In this document: in pieces, positions 7,818 to 18,079 of the stretch
Position numbering within the stretch: position 1 is the stretch's first letter
Layout of the letters: each line of letters opens with the position of its first letter
DNA from: an uncultured Clostridia bacterium
GTDB taxonomy: Bacteria > Bacillota > Clostridia > TANB77 > CAG-508
Length of the DNA: 64,000 bases
Assembly: GCA_934167755.1 (NCBI GenBank)
Contig: CAKPLT010000009.1
Span: forward strand, 5,882-69,881
Direction of reading: 5' to 3'
Notes under the pieces: generated by a model
Databases searched by the model: none
What the model saw: only the letters and a program-made list of their open reading frames with translations
Told to the model about the DNA's origin: nothing
Position numbers and translations under genes: made by a program

Positions 7818-8918
7818 ATGTGGGGAAATATAGCAATAGCATTTATATTAGCATTTATAGTATCTTTTATGGCAACACCATATACTATAAAAATAGCTAA
7901 TAAAATTGGTGCAGTAGATGTGCCAAAAGACAAAAGAAGAATGCATACTAAAAAAATGCCTAAATTTGGTGGACCAGCAGTAATATTAGGTTTTTTAGTA
8001 TCAATGATATATTTACTAATAATAATGAGTGTAGAAGGAAGTATAGATTTATTTTCTGAACAAGAATATGGAAAAAAATTATTAGGTTTAATGCTTGGAA
8101 TAGTAGCAATTGGAATTACAGGAGTTCTTGACGATACAAAAACATTGAAATGGTGGCAACAATTACTAGGACAAGTTATTGCAGCAGTAATTGTAGTATC
8201 ATTTGGTATAAGAATTGAACATTTAGATATACCTTTTCTATATAGAGTAGGATTAAATGATATGTTTTCCACAATTGTTACGATAATGTGGATAGTTGGT
8301 GTTACAAATGCGATAAATTTGATTGATGGGTTAGATGGATTATCATCAGGAATATCATTAATATCATGTATATCATTATTAATAATATTTTTAATGAATA
8401 ATTCGCCAATGATTGCAACAGTATTAGTAACTGCATTAAGTGGTGCATTAGTAGGTTTCTTACCATTTAATTTTTCACCTGCAAAAACATTTATTGGAGA
8501 TACAGGTTCAAACTTTTTAGGATTTATGTTGGCTGTGGTTTCAATATTAGGAGTTGCAAAAACATATACAGCAGCAGTAATAGTTTTACCTGTAATTGTT
8601 TTGGGATTACCAATATTTGATGTAATATTTGCAATTATTAGAAGAATTATAAAAGGAAAATCAATAAAAGCTGTATTCAAACCAGACAAAGGACATTTAC
8701 ACCATAAATTAGTTGCAAAAGGATTCACACAAAAACAAGCTGTATTGATTTTATATGGATTAAGTGCTTCACTTGGAATGTTTGCAATAATTTTATTTGA
8801 CAGTGGAATTTGGAAAGCATTATCATTTTTATTAATGATAATTGCTGCAATTGCAATAGGATATAGAAATTTTATAAAAGAGAAAGAAAGTAAACCTAAA
8901 TTAATTGATAATAAATAA
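7818..8918 (+). CDS. Undecaprenyl-phosphate GlcNAc-1-phosphate transferase (WecA/TagO type)
   Basis: A multi-pass enzyme (366 residues, about 10-11 hydrophobic segments) that moves a sugar-1-phosphate from a UDP-sugar to undecaprenyl phosphate, starting wall polymer or surface glycan synthesis. Seen motifs are DVPKDKRRMHTKKMPKFGG, GVLDDTKTL, NLIDGLDGL, DTGSNFLGF and GHLHHKL, the last typical of WecA/TagO rather than MraY. RBS GGAGG precedes it. mscL follows 11 bases later. Confidence 0.92.
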   Translation: MWGNIAIAFILAFIVSFMATPYTIKIANKIGAVDVPKDKRRMHTKKMPKFGGPAVILGFLVSMIYLLIIMSVEGSIDLFSEQEYGKKLLGLMLGIVAIGITGVLDDTKTLKWWQQLLGQVIAAVIVVSFGIRIEHLDIPFLYRVGLNDMFSTIVTIMWIVGVTNAINLIDGLDGLSSGISLISCISLLIIFLMNNSPMIATVLVTALSGALVGFLPFNFSPAKTFIGDTGSNFLGFMLAVVSILGVAKTYTAAVIVLPVIVLGLPIFDVIFAIIRRIIKGKSIKAVFKPDKGHLHHKLVAKGFTQKQAVLILYGLSASLGMFAIILFDSGIWKALSFLLMIIAAIAIGYRNFIKEKESKPKLIDNK

Positions 8919-8929
8919 AGGGGTAGAAA

Positions 8930-9445
8930 ATGAAAAATAAGAAGAAAAATAAAAGCAATACATTAAAAGAATTTAAAGAATTTGCATTAAAAGGAAATGT
9001 TATGGATATGGCAATAGGTGTTGTAATAGGTGGTGCATTTCAAAAAATAGTAAATTCATTAGTAAATGATATAATAATGCCAGCAATATCAATACTTATT
9101 GGAAAAGTTGATTTTTCAGATATGGTATTAAATGTTGGGGATGCATCCATAAAATATGGTAATTTTATTACAACAATAGTTGACTTTTTGATAATAGCAT
9201 TTTCAATTTTCATTGCAATAAAATATATGACTAAATTAAGCAAGATAAAAGATATTAGTGAAGAAATGGCAATTAAATTGGACAAGAATGGAAATGTAAA
9301 AGAATATATTGAGGGAAAAAAGAAAGAAGAAGTAAAAGAACCAGAAACAAAGATATGTCCATATTGTTTAACAGAGATAAAATATCATGCAACAAGATGT
9401 CCTAATTGTACATCAGAGTTAGTTAAAGAAAAAGAAGAAGTTTAG
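8930..9445 (+). CDS. mscL: Large-conductance mechanosensitive channel with C-terminal zinc ribbon
   Basis: MscL opens under membrane tension to release solutes during osmotic downshock. The N-terminal amphipathic segment and first helix ([20 protein letters not shown]) and second helix (about residues 80-100) are typical. The 171-residue length exceeds the usual 120-150 because a charged linker leads to a four-cysteine ribbon (CPYC and CPNC, near residues 143-161). It is cotranscribed with hslO, whose product also has a zinc-binding end. Confidence 0.93.
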   Translation: MKNKKKNKSNTLKEFKEFALKGNVMDMAIGVVIGGAFQKIVNSLVNDIIMPAISILIGKVDFSDMVLNVGDASIKYGNFITTIVDFLIIAFSIFIAIKYMTKLSKIKDISEEMAIKLDKNGNVKEYIEGKKKEEVKEPETKICPYCLTEIKYHATRCPNCTSELVKEKEEV

Positions 9446-9457
9446 GAAGGAGCAAAA

Positions 9458-10342
9458 ATGAAAGACCAAATAATAAAATTTTTAGCACACAATGGAAAAA
9501 TATCAGTAGCTTGTTGTTCAACAACAAATTTAGTAGAAGAAGCAAGAAAGTTACATGATTTAAGTCCACTTGCAACAGCAGCAATAGGAAGAGTTTTAAC
9601 AATAACAGCATTAATTGGTTCAGAAATGAAAAACAAAACAGATAAATTAACAATTCAAATAAAAGGAAATGGACCAATAGGCAAAATAGTAGCAGTATCA
9701 AATAATTCTTCACATGTAAAAGCATGTATAACAAATCCACATGCAGATTTACCATTAAATGAATTTGGAAAATTAGATGTAGGTGGTGCAATAGGAAATC
9801 AAGGTTTTATAAATGTAATAAAAGATATTGGATTAAAAGAACCATATATAGGAATAAGTCCATTAACATCAGGAGAAATAGCAGAGGACTTTGCAAATTA
9901 TTTTCAAACATCAGAACAAAAGCAAACTGCAGTTGCACTTGGAGTTTTAGTAGATAAAGATGGAGTTCGTTCAAGTGGTGGGTATATAATAACACCAATG
10001 CCAGATGCAACAGAAGAAGAGATATCAAAAGTAGAGCAATCAATATTTAAAGCGGGAGCAATCTCAAAGATGTTAGATAATAAATTAAGTTTAGAGGAAA
10101 TTGCTCAAAAAGTAACAGGAGATGAAAATGTACAAATTATTGATACATCAATAGAGCCTGAATATGAATGTAAATGTAGCAAAGAAAAATTTGCAGATGG
10201 ATTAATGACACTTGGAAATGAACAATTATCTGAATTAATAGAAGAAGATGGAAAAGCAGAAATTCAATGTCAATTTTGTAACAAAAAATATAATTTTAAT
10301 AAAGAAGAATTAGAAGAAATTTTAATAAGAATTAAAAAATAA
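9458..10342 (+). CDS. hslO: Redox-regulated chaperone Hsp33
   Basis: Hsp33 is a holdase activated by oxidation. This 294-residue protein has the N-terminal substrate-binding domain (SVACCSTTNLVEEARKLHDLSP, KGNGPIGKIVAVS) and the C-terminal redox switch with CKC near residue 235 and CQFC near residue 270, giving the four zinc cysteines. RBS AAGGAG is six bases from the ATG, 12 bases after mscL. Confidence 0.96.
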   Translation: MKDQIIKFLAHNGKISVACCSTTNLVEEARKLHDLSPLATAAIGRVLTITALIGSEMKNKTDKLTIQIKGNGPIGKIVAVSNNSSHVKACITNPHADLPLNEFGKLDVGGAIGNQGFINVIKDIGLKEPYIGISPLTSGEIAEDFANYFQTSEQKQTAVALGVLVDKDGVRSSGGYIITPMPDATEEEISKVEQSIFKAGAISKMLDNKLSLEEIAQKVTGDENVQIIDTSIEPEYECKCSKEKFADGLMTLGNEQLSELIEEDGKAEIQCQFCNKKYNFNKEELEEILIRIKK

Positions 10343-10358
10343 AAAGGAGAAGATAAAA

Positions 10359-11276
10359 ATGGAAAAAATAATAGTATTTGGACATAAAAGCCCTGACACA
10401 GACACAATTTGCTCAAGTTTAGTAATGGCAGATTTACAAACAAAAATAAGAGGAGAAGAAGTAGTCGCTTGCAGATTAGGAGAATTAAATGAAGAGACAA
10501 AATATGCATTAAAACATTTTGATATAGAAACACCAAAATACATAGAAAGTGTAGAAGAAGGACAAAGAGTTATGCTAGTAGATCATAACGAATTTTCTCA
10601 ATCAGTAGAAGGAATAGAAAAAGCGAAAATAGAAGCGGTTGTAGATCATCATAGAATAAATAATTTTGAAACATCAGAACCATTATTCTATTATGCACAA
10701 CCAGTAGGATGCACTGCTACGATATTATTTGAATTATATAAAACAAATAATATCGAAATAGAAGCAAAAATTGCTGGATTAATGTTAAGCAGTATAATTT
10801 CAGATACATTATTATTAAAATCACCAACAACAACTGAAAAAGATAAAAAAGCTCTTGCTGAACTTGCAAAAATAGCAGATGTTGATGTTGAAAATTATGG
10901 ATTAGAAATGCTTAAAGCAGGTACAAATCTTGATAAATATACAGAAGACGAATTAATTAGATTAGATGCTAAAAAAATAGAAAAAGAAGATATTAAATAT
11001 GTTATTGCACAAGTAAATACTGTAAGTATTCCAGATGTTCTAAAAAGAAAAGCAAAAATCGAACAAGAAATCAATAAAGAAATATTAGCAAAAGGATTGA
11101 GCTTATTTGTATTTGTTATAACAGATATAGTAAATAGTAATTCAGAAGCTATAGTTTTAGGTGACAGAACAGATGCAATTTCAAAAACATATGAAATTAA
11201 AGATAATATAGCTGTTATGCCAGGTGTTGTTTCAAGAAAGAAACAAATATTACCATTAATTGAAAAAAATATATAA
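10359..11276 (+). CDS. ppaC: Manganese-dependent inorganic pyrophosphatase (DHH family)
   Basis: The enzyme hydrolyses pyrophosphate to two phosphates, pulling biosynthetic reactions forward. The 305 residues contain FGHKSPDTDTICSSL, LVDHNEFSQS, the DHH motif in VVDHHRI, and SDTLLLKSPTTTEKD, all family II PPase signatures. RBS AAAAAGGAG precedes it. It ends the rpiB-to-ppaC run, before a strong terminator. Confidence 0.95.
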   Translation: MEKIIVFGHKSPDTDTICSSLVMADLQTKIRGEEVVACRLGELNEETKYALKHFDIETPKYIESVEEGQRVMLVDHNEFSQSVEGIEKAKIEAVVDHHRINNFETSEPLFYYAQPVGCTATILFELYKTNNIEIEAKIAGLMLSSIISDTLLLKSPTTTEKDKKALAELAKIADVDVENYGLEMLKAGTNLDKYTEDELIRLDAKKIEKEDIKYVIAQVNTVSIPDVLKRKAKIEQEINKEILAKGLSLFVFVITDIVNSNSEAIVLGDRTDAISKTYEIKDNIAVMPGVVSRKKQILPLIEKNI

Positions 11277-11280
11277 AATA

Positions 11281-11313
11281 ATTAGAAGTTAAGATATTCT
11301 TAGCTTCTTTTTC
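11281..11313 (+). terminator. Terminator after ppaC
   Basis: AGAAGTTAAGA and TCTTAGCTTCT arms flank TAT and are followed by TTTT. Confidence 0.9.
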
Positions 11314-11341
11314 GTCATTTTGGCTGTTTCAAAGTTCATAA

Positions 11342-11370
11342 TTGACGATTATGGAAAAAGATGATATAAT
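11342..11370 (+). promoter_or_regulatory. Promoter of the glycosyltransferase pair
   Basis: TTGACG and TATAAT are 17 bases apart. The promoter overlaps the earliest in-frame ATG codons of the next gene, which argues for the internal start at 11408. Confidence 0.75.
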
Positions 11371-11407
11371 AAAAAGAATGATTAGAGAAAGGAGAGTCAC
11401 CATAAAA

Positions 11408-12298
11408 ATGGTGAAGTTTTATATGGAAAAAGAATATAGATTTTCTGTGATTGTAAGTGCATTTAATGTTGAACAATATATTGAAAGAGCAATAAACAGT
11501 ATACTAGACCAAGATTTCAAAAATTATGAAGTAATTGTTATAGATGACAAATCAACAGATGGAACATTAGATAAAATATTAAAATATGATGGAAAAATAA
11601 ATATAATAAAAAATAGTATTAATAAAGGTTTAGGTGGAGTTAGAAATATTGGAATAGAAAATGCAAAAGGAGAATATATTGTGCATTTAGATGGAGATGA
11701 TACATTATATAGTACATCAACACTTAAAAAAATCGATAAAACAATTAGTGATAATAAACCTGATATAGCATTTTTTGGATTTCAAGAATTAAATGGAAAT
11801 AATGACAGATTAAGAATAGCAACTAAAGAAAATTCAACTAAAGAAGCAAGATTAATGTGTGATGCTGCTTTTTCTGTGCCAAGCAAATGCTGGAGAAGAG
11901 AATTTTTAATAAAAAACAATATCAAATTTATTGAGAATGTATATTATGAAGATATGATATATTCAATGAAAGCAGTAACATTAGCAAATGAAACAACATA
12001 TGGGGAATTTCCAATATTTAATTATTATAAAAATAGAGGGGGAAGTATAATGACAACTCCATCTATTCGTAGATGTACAGATATGTATAAAATGTTAGCT
12101 TATTTAATGGAAATATATGAAGAAGCACCAGAACATTTAAAACCATATGTTTTAAGCTTTATTCTAAATGAAACAAAGAGTTTGCCATTAAAAATAAAGG
12201 GGATTTTAAGTGCAATAAATAACAAAGAAAATTCACCTATTTTTCCAAAGAGAGAGTACAAATTTACAGATATAAAAGATATTGAAGGAGAACTATAA
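11408..12298 (+). CDS. Glycosyltransferase family 2 protein
   Basis: The GT-A fold domain starts at RFSVIVSAFNVEQYIERAINSIL and holds VIDDKSTDGT and the metal-binding HLDGDD motif. The later half has the YYEDM region common in wall and capsule transferases. It is likely to add a sugar to a surface polymer. The start at 11408 gives 296 residues and follows AAAGGAGAG. It overlaps the next gene's start by one base. Donor and acceptor are not predictable. Confidence 0.88.
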   Translation: MVKFYMEKEYRFSVIVSAFNVEQYIERAINSILDQDFKNYEVIVIDDKSTDGTLDKILKYDGKINIIKNSINKGLGGVRNIGIENAKGEYIVHLDGDDTLYSTSTLKKIDKTISDNKPDIAFFGFQELNGNNDRLRIATKENSTKEARLMCDAAFSVPSKCWRREFLIKNNIKFIENVYYEDMIYSMKAVTLANETTYGEFPIFNYYKNRGGSIMTTPSIRRCTDMYKMLAYLMEIYEEAPEHLKPYVLSFILNETKSLPLKIKGILSAINNKENSPIFPKREYKFTDIKDIEGEL

Positions 12299-13344
12299 TG
12301 AAAAAAATAGCGTTAGTAGCTGATGTTGAAAATTGGGCATTTGATATAGCTGCACATATTATAAAAGATTCATTATCAGATAAATATCAAATAGATATAT
12401 ATTATTCTAAATCCAATGAATTTAATAAAGATTTATTTTTAATTTTAGAAAAATTAAAAGATTATGATTTAATACATTTTTTTTGGAGAGCAATATTATT
12501 AGACTTTAAAAAAGAAGAATTTAAACAAAGAGTTATAGAAAAGTATGGAAATTATGAAGAATATAAAAAAAATATGGTAGAAAAAATTTCAACAGGAGTA
12601 TATGATCATTTATATGAAGATGATATAGAATTTAATAAAAAATTTACTAATTATTGTAAAGAGTATGTAGTAAGCTCACAAAAGTTATTTGATATATATA
12701 GTGATTTTAATAGAATAAAAGAACCTAAAGCGATTCTTGGAGATAGCTTTGAGAAAAGTAAATTTTATCCTTTAAATATGCAAAGATTTGAAAATATAGA
12801 AAAATTAGTTATTGGATGGGTGGGAAACTCTGCTTGGAACGAAAATCAAAAAGATGAGAACGGTAAAATTATTGATTTTAAAGGATTCCATACAGTATTA
12901 GAGCCAGTAATAGAAGAATTAAAAAAAGAGGGATATAATATAGAACTAAAATGTGCAGATAAAGCAGTAAAGCAAATTGACAATAAAGATATGTGTAGTT
13001 ATTATTCTAGTATTCATATTTACATTTGTGTATCTTATGAAGAAGGAACTCCAAAACCATTATTAGAAGCAATGGGATGTGGTGTTCCTATTATAACTAC
13101 AAATGTTGGAGTAGCTTTACAAGCTTTAGGGATAGAACAAAGTAAGTACATAATAGGAGAAAGACTTATAGGAGAAAATGAAGAAATAATAAGAAAGAGA
13201 TTGAAAGACAAGATAAAATATTTATATTTTAATAAGGATGTCCTAAAAATACTTTCTAAAGAAAATTATGAACAATCCGCCAAATATGAAATTACTAATA
13301 TGAAAGAAAATTATATTAATTATTATGAGCAATTCATGAAATAA
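12298..13344 (+). CDS. Glycosyltransferase, GT4-like
   Basis: The 348-residue protein has a GT-B style C-terminal half: LVIGWVGNSAW, then VSYEEGTPKPLLEAMGCGVPIITTNVG near residues 242-270, the nucleotide-sugar binding region of GT4 enzymes. The N-terminal half is poorly conserved. The start codon overlaps the stop of the GT2 gene (TAATG), so the two are translationally coupled and probably act on the same glycan. Confidence 0.82.
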   Translation: MKKIALVADVENWAFDIAAHIIKDSLSDKYQIDIYYSKSNEFNKDLFLILEKLKDYDLIHFFWRAILLDFKKEEFKQRVIEKYGNYEEYKKNMVEKISTGVYDHLYEDDIEFNKKFTNYCKEYVVSSQKLFDIYSDFNRIKEPKAILGDSFEKSKFYPLNMQRFENIEKLVIGWVGNSAWNENQKDENGKIIDFKGFHTVLEPVIEELKKEGYNIELKCADKAVKQIDNKDMCSYYSSIHIYICVSYEEGTPKPLLEAMGCGVPIITTNVGVALQALGIEQSKYIIGERLIGENEEIIRKRLKDKIKYLYFNKDVLKILSKENYEQSAKYEITNMKENYINYYEQFMK

Positions 13345-13371
13345 AAGTCAAAAATAATTGACTTTTTTTAA
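13343..13371 (+). terminator. Terminator after the glycosyltransferases
   Basis: AAAAGTCAA and TTGACTTTT arms flank a short loop, with a T-run, at the GT4 stop codon. Confidence 0.85.
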
Positions 13372-13447
13372 ATTTAAGTATATACTCTTACAAGTAAAGA
13401 ATAAAATATAAAGAGGTCAGTTTGGACTTCAAGAAATGGAATTTAAA

Positions 13448-14905
13448 ATGAAAAAAGTTAAAGAATTTGCAATAATAATACTAATGATAACAATAATAAG
13501 TATATTAAGTATAAAAGTAGAAGCAACAACTGGAAAAATAAATTCAGAAACAGTAAATATGAGAAAAGAACCAAACACAAACTCAACTATAATAGAACAA
13601 TTAGACAAAAATAGTAAAGTAGAAATACTAGAACAAGAAAATGGTTGGTACAAAATAAAAGTGAGTGAAAAAAACATAACTGGATATGTAAGTGAAAAAC
13701 TTGTTGATGTTGAGAAAGATACTGCAGAGGCTCAAAATACAACAACAGTAGAAGTAACTCAAACAACACAAGAAAATACAAGTAATGAAACAAATATAGA
13801 AACGCCGATAACAGAAACAACAATAACAGAAAATCCGGTAGATGATGTAGAACCAACAACACAAACAATAGAAACTTCAACAGAAATAAAAGAAAATAAT
13901 CAATATAATTTAGTACAAGAAATGGAAATAAAAGCAATACCACTTGTAAATTCAAGAATTATAGCAAAAGTAAATGGAAAAATAAATGTACTAGAAACAA
14001 TAAATGATTGGTGTAGAATAGAAAATGATAAAGAAACAGGATGGATAAGAATAAATCATTTAAAAAAATCTATATCAAATGAGGAACAACAACCAGTACA
14101 ACAAGTAACAGAACAACCAGAAGAAAATAAACAACAAGAGCAAGTGTCAACTTCAACAGATACAACAAATACTTCAAAACCAAAAGATGAAGAAAAAACA
14201 ACATCAACAGTAAAAAGCATAAGCAAAACAGGATATGTAGATGCTGAAGGATTAGTAGTAAGAGAAGAAGCTTCAACATCAAGCAAGGAGTTAGACTGTT
14301 TATCAAGAAATCATAAAGTAGAAATAACGGGAGAAATAGATGGATGGTATCAAATTAAAATAAATGGAAAAACAGGATATGTATCATCTAAATACATATC
14401 AGACCAGAAAACAGTTGAAACAACATCAAGAAGCGGAAGTACAATAAAAGCAGAAAATATTACACCAATGGAAGAACAACAAGAAACAGCTAAAAGTGAA
14501 GAAAAATCTACAAGTTCAGCTTCATCTACAACTGAGGGAACATCAGTTGTAGAATATGCAAAACAATATCTAGGATGTAAATATGTTTCAGGAGGTTCAT
14601 CACCAGAAAGTGGATTTGACTGTTCAGGATTTACATCATATGTGTATAAACAATTTGGCATTAGTTTAAGTAGGTCATCTAAAGGTCAGATAAATAATGG
14701 TGTGGCAGTAGAAAAAAGTAATTTACAACCAGGAGACATAGTAGTATTTAATAATTCTTCAAATACATCAATAGGTCATGTTGGAATATATATTGGAGGA
14801 AATAGTTTCATCCATGCAGCTAATCCAAAAGAAGGAGTTGTAATAACATCATTGTCGTCAAGTTATTATCAAAAAAGATATGTAGGAGCAAGGAGAGTAA
14901 AATAA
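13448..14905 (+). CDS. Secreted SH3-domain NlpC/P60 peptidoglycan hydrolase
   Basis: This is a probable D,L-endopeptidase that cuts wall stem peptides. A signal sequence (residues 1-27) precedes three bacterial SH3 domains (about 28-78, 155-205, 258-318) joined by Thr/Glu/Gln-rich linkers, and a C-terminal NlpC/P60 domain (from about 365) with catalytic DCSGF, GHVGIYI and HAANP. The start is uncertain: 13436 is also in frame and neither has a strong ribosome binding site. comEC begins one base after its stop. Confidence 0.93.
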   Translation: MKKVKEFAIIILMITIISILSIKVEATTGKINSETVNMRKEPNTNSTIIEQLDKNSKVEILEQENGWYKIKVSEKNITGYVSEKLVDVEKDTAEAQNTTTVEVTQTTQENTSNETNIETPITETTITENPVDDVEPTTQTIETSTEIKENNQYNLVQEMEIKAIPLVNSRIIAKVNGKINVLETINDWCRIENDKETGWIRINHLKKSISNEEQQPVQQVTEQPEENKQQEQVSTSTDTTNTSKPKDEEKTTSTVKSISKTGYVDAEGLVVREEASTSSKELDCLSRNHKVEITGEIDGWYQIKINGKTGYVSSKYISDQKTVETTSRSGSTIKAENITPMEEQQETAKSEEKSTSSASSTTEGTSVVEYAKQYLGCKYVSGGSSPESGFDCSGFTSYVYKQFGISLSRSSKGQINNGVAVEKSNLQPGDIVVFNNSSNTSIGHVGIYIGGNSFIHAANPKEGVVITSLSSSYYQKRYVGARRVK

Positions 14906-17386
14906 TTGAATAGACCAATTTTCATAATAGTAATTGGTTATATTATAGGTATAATATGGGGGCTATACTTACAAACAAGTATAGTTCCTTTTTATTTTTT
15001 GCTATTAATAATTTATATTATAATCAAATTACCATATCATAAAAAGAAATTTAAAATTTTTTCAATCAAAAGATATTTTAGATATATCAAATTAATTTTC
15101 AAGTTAAATATTATTTTAACAATAATTATTTCATCACTTATTTCAAATATAATAATCAAATATAATGAGAGTAAATATGAAAATTTATATAAAAATATAG
15201 AAAATTTGAAAGTTACAGGAATTGTAGTTAGTAATAAAATAGAAAAAGAATATTATAATAGATATAAAATAAAAGTAATAGAAGGTAAGTTTAAAAATAC
15301 ATATTTATATATTAATTCAAAAGAAGAATTAATATATGGAGATAAAGTAGATATAAATGGAGAATTTATTGAACCATCTAAAGCTAGAAACTATAAAGGA
15401 TTTGATTACAAAGAATATTTAAAAACATTAAAGATATATGGAACTATAAAAGTAAAAAATATTAAGGTATTAGAAAAAAATAAAGCAAATATATTAATGC
15501 AAATTTCAAATAAAATATTTGAAAAAATTAAAGGAATCATAAAAAGTACATATAGTGAAAAAATTGCTAAAATTGTTATGGGAGTTATGCTTGGATATAC
15601 AGATGAAATTGATGACGAAATAAAACAAGATTTTTCGAATAGTAATATTTCACATGTACTTGCAGTATCAGGAATGCATATTTCGTATATCATAATATTA
15701 GTTACAAAATCAACTAAGAAAATATTTGGCAAAAGGCAGAGTAAAATAATTGCTAGTATTGTTTTATTAATATATATGTTTATTACAGGATTTAGTATAT
15801 CTGTTGTAAGAGCAAGCATTATGGGGATTTTAACTTGTATGGCATTTATAGTATATAGAAAAAGTGATACATTAAATAATATTTCAATTTCAGCATTAAT
15901 AATATTAATAAATAATCCATATAGTCTGAAAAGTTTGAGCTTTTTATTAACTTATGGAGGAACTTTAGGAATAATATATTTTGAACCAATTGTAGAAAAA
16001 ATTTTAAAAGGCATAAAAATAAGAAATAGAAAATGGAAATATGTACTTCTTAGAATTCAAAGAAAGTGTAAAAACATAATTGAAGTAGTTTCAGTATCAA
16101 TATCAGCTCAAGTTGCAATTGCACCAATAATGGCAATGAATTTTAATTCAATAGGAATAGGTTTTATATTAACAAATTTAATGTTAAGTTATATTATTGG
16201 CATAATTGTAATGGGAGGATTTGTTCAAATTTTAATATCAATGATTTCAATAAATGCGGGTACTGCAATTGCTAAAATAATTGAAATACCTGTTTATGGA
16301 ATTCTTTTAATTTCAAAAATTAGTTTTGGAAATTTCAAAATTGTGACACCGGATTTATATCAAGTGGCAGTGTATTACATAGTTGTTTATTTATTTAGAT
16401 TTTTATATCAAATTTTTCATTCTAAAAATTGTAATCCAACACAAAAAAGAGTTAAAAATACAATATATTTAGTAAAATATAAACTTAGACCGTATTTTTC
16501 AAAAATCATAATATTTTTCTTAATTATAGTACTATTAATATGTGGCTTCAAAAAAATTCCTCATGATTTAAAAATTTATTTTATAGATGTTGGACAAGGG
16601 GATAGTACATTGATAGTAACGCCTAATAATAAAACGATTTTAATTGATGGAGGTGGAAGCAAGACATATGATGTTGGAAAAAATACTTTAGAACCATATT
16701 TACTTGATAGAAAAATAAAAAAGATAGACTATGCAATAATTAGTCATTATGACCAAGACCACTGTGATGGAGTTCTTTATATTTTGCAAAATATGAAGGT
16801 GAAAAATGTAATAATAGGAAAACAGATAAAAGATTCAGATAATTATAGTAAATTTATCAGAATAGTAAAAGAAAAAGGTATAAGTGTGCATATTGTAAGT
16901 GCTGGTAAAAGATTAAATATAGAAAAAGATTTGTATTTTGATATATTATGGCCTGACATGAATAACACAATTAATGAAAATGTACTAAATAATAATTCAT
17001 TAATTTGTAAATTAGTATATAAAGAATTTTCAATGCTTTTCACAGGAGATATAGAAGAAATTGCTGAAAAAGCAATTTTGAAAAAATATAAAGATTCTAA
17101 ATTATTAAAATCAACAATATTAAAAGTTGCTCATCATGGTTCTAAAACATCAAGTTCAAAGGAGTTTATAAGTGCTGTACAACCACAAATAGCTTTAATT
17201 GGTGTTGGAATAAACAACAAATTTGGACATCCAAGTGATATAACTATAGAAAACTTAAAAGATATAAAATGTAAGATATATAGAACAGATAAAGATGGAG
17301 AAATAAGTATAAATGTGAATAATAATAAAATGTTAATATTCCAAAAGCTTAAATGTATAAAAAATACAATTTTGGTAAATAATTAA
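14906..17386 (+). CDS. comEC: ComEC/Rec2 competence DNA-channel protein
   Basis: ComEC forms the inner-membrane channel for DNA uptake in competent cells. The 826-residue protein has an N-terminal soluble domain between membrane helices, the multi-helix competence domain (HVLAVSGMHISYIIIL near residue 250), and a C-terminal metallo-beta-lactamase-like domain from about residue 555 with FIDVGQGDST, DGGG and HYDQDHCDG. The start is TTG, supported by AAGGAGAG eight bases upstream. No other late competence genes are in the window, so uptake is not proved. Confidence 0.93.
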   Translation: MNRPIFIIVIGYIIGIIWGLYLQTSIVPFYFLLLIIYIIIKLPYHKKKFKIFSIKRYFRYIKLIFKLNIILTIIISSLISNIIIKYNESKYENLYKNIENLKVTGIVVSNKIEKEYYNRYKIKVIEGKFKNTYLYINSKEELIYGDKVDINGEFIEPSKARNYKGFDYKEYLKTLKIYGTIKVKNIKVLEKNKANILMQISNKIFEKIKGIIKSTYSEKIAKIVMGVMLGYTDEIDDEIKQDFSNSNISHVLAVSGMHISYIIILVTKSTKKIFGKRQSKIIASIVLLIYMFITGFSISVVRASIMGILTCMAFIVYRKSDTLNNISISALIILINNPYSLKSLSFLLTYGGTLGIIYFEPIVEKILKGIKIRNRKWKYVLLRIQRKCKNIIEVVSVSISAQVAIAPIMAMNFNSIGIGFILTNLMLSYIIGIIVMGGFVQILISMISINAGTAIAKIIEIPVYGILLISKISFGNFKIVTPDLYQVAVYYIVVYLFRFLYQIFHSKNCNPTQKRVKNTIYLVKYKLRPYFSKIIIFFLIIVLLICGFKKIPHDLKIYFIDVGQGDSTLIVTPNNKTILIDGGGSKTYDVGKNTLEPYLLDRKIKKIDYAIISHYDQDHCDGVLYILQNMKVKNVIIGKQIKDSDNYSKFIRIVKEKGISVHIVSAGKRLNIEKDLYFDILWPDMNNTINENVLNNNSLICKLVYKEFSMLFTGDIEEIAEKAILKKYKDSKLLKSTILKVAHHGSKTSSSKEFISAVQPQIALIGVGINNKFGHPSDITIENLKDIKCKIYRTDKDGEISINVNNNKMLIFQKLKCIKNTILVNN

Positions 17387-17419
17387 TACAAATTAAAGCT
17401 TTAGGGGGCTGATGTTTAT

Positions 17420-18019
17420 ATGAAAAATATAACTAAAATAATAATAGCAAGTATAATATCAGTAATTATTATAGCAAGTATAACATATATAATATTTAAC
17501 CAAAATAAAAATGAAGGGAAAATACCAGAGTCCAATACTTATACTTCAGAATTAGTAGAAGATGAATGTACAGAAGAATATGTAGAAGAGCAAAATACAA
17601 CAGCAGTGACTTCAACAGAAGAAAAAGTTGCAGCAAATGCTATATTAATTTTAAAAAAATATTATGCGCAGTGTGACCACACAATAAATGAATATGTTGA
17701 GTTACCACAAGAACTTGTAAATATGACTAAAGAAGAAGTACAATCTCATTACCCTGATTGGAAAGTGATTGGGTTTGAAAAAGGAAAAGTAACATTATAC
17801 AAAGAATTTGATGATTTGTGTGGTGAACATTTTAAATTGAAGATCGAAGATGGAAAAGTTGTTGTTTATATGACAAATAAAGATGGAAGTGAAAGCCTAT
17901 ATGAAAAGACTAATATTTCAAGTGAATATCTTACTGAAACTGATTTGATTAATATGCAAGACGGATTAGAAATTTATGGTAAAGAAGAGTTAAATAAAGT
18001 TATAGAAGATTTTGAATAA
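17420..18019 (+). CDS. BofC-like membrane-anchored protein
   Basis: The 199-residue protein has an N-terminal transmembrane helix (about 5-26), an acidic linker, and a domain with YYAQCDHT, LPQELVNMTKEEVQSHYPDW and CGEHFKLKIEDGKVVVY, which resembles the BofC C-terminal domain. In Bacillus, BofC restrains forespore signalling to pro-sigma-K processing. Here the domain is on a general membrane anchor, so a sporulation role is only inferred. It lies between comEC and a wall hexosaminidase. Confidence 0.7.
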   Translation: MKNITKIIIASIISVIIIASITYIIFNQNKNEGKIPESNTYTSELVEDECTEEYVEEQNTTAVTSTEEKVAANAILILKKYYAQCDHTINEYVELPQELVNMTKEEVQSHYPDWKVIGFEKGKVTLYKEFDDLCGEHFKLKIEDGKVVVYMTNKDGSESLYEKTNISSEYLTETDLINMQDGLEIYGKEELNKVIEDFE

Positions 18020-18079
18020 AGTGTTATTGTATTTTAATATTTGATATGCTAAAATGAAGAAAAAAGTAATGGAGAAAAT

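Noticed and set aside
13371..13447. c-di-AMP (ydaO-type) riboswitch before the NlpC/P60 gene, given disA in the window
   Set aside because: The gap is under 80 bases and mostly the promoter region, too short for that riboswitch.
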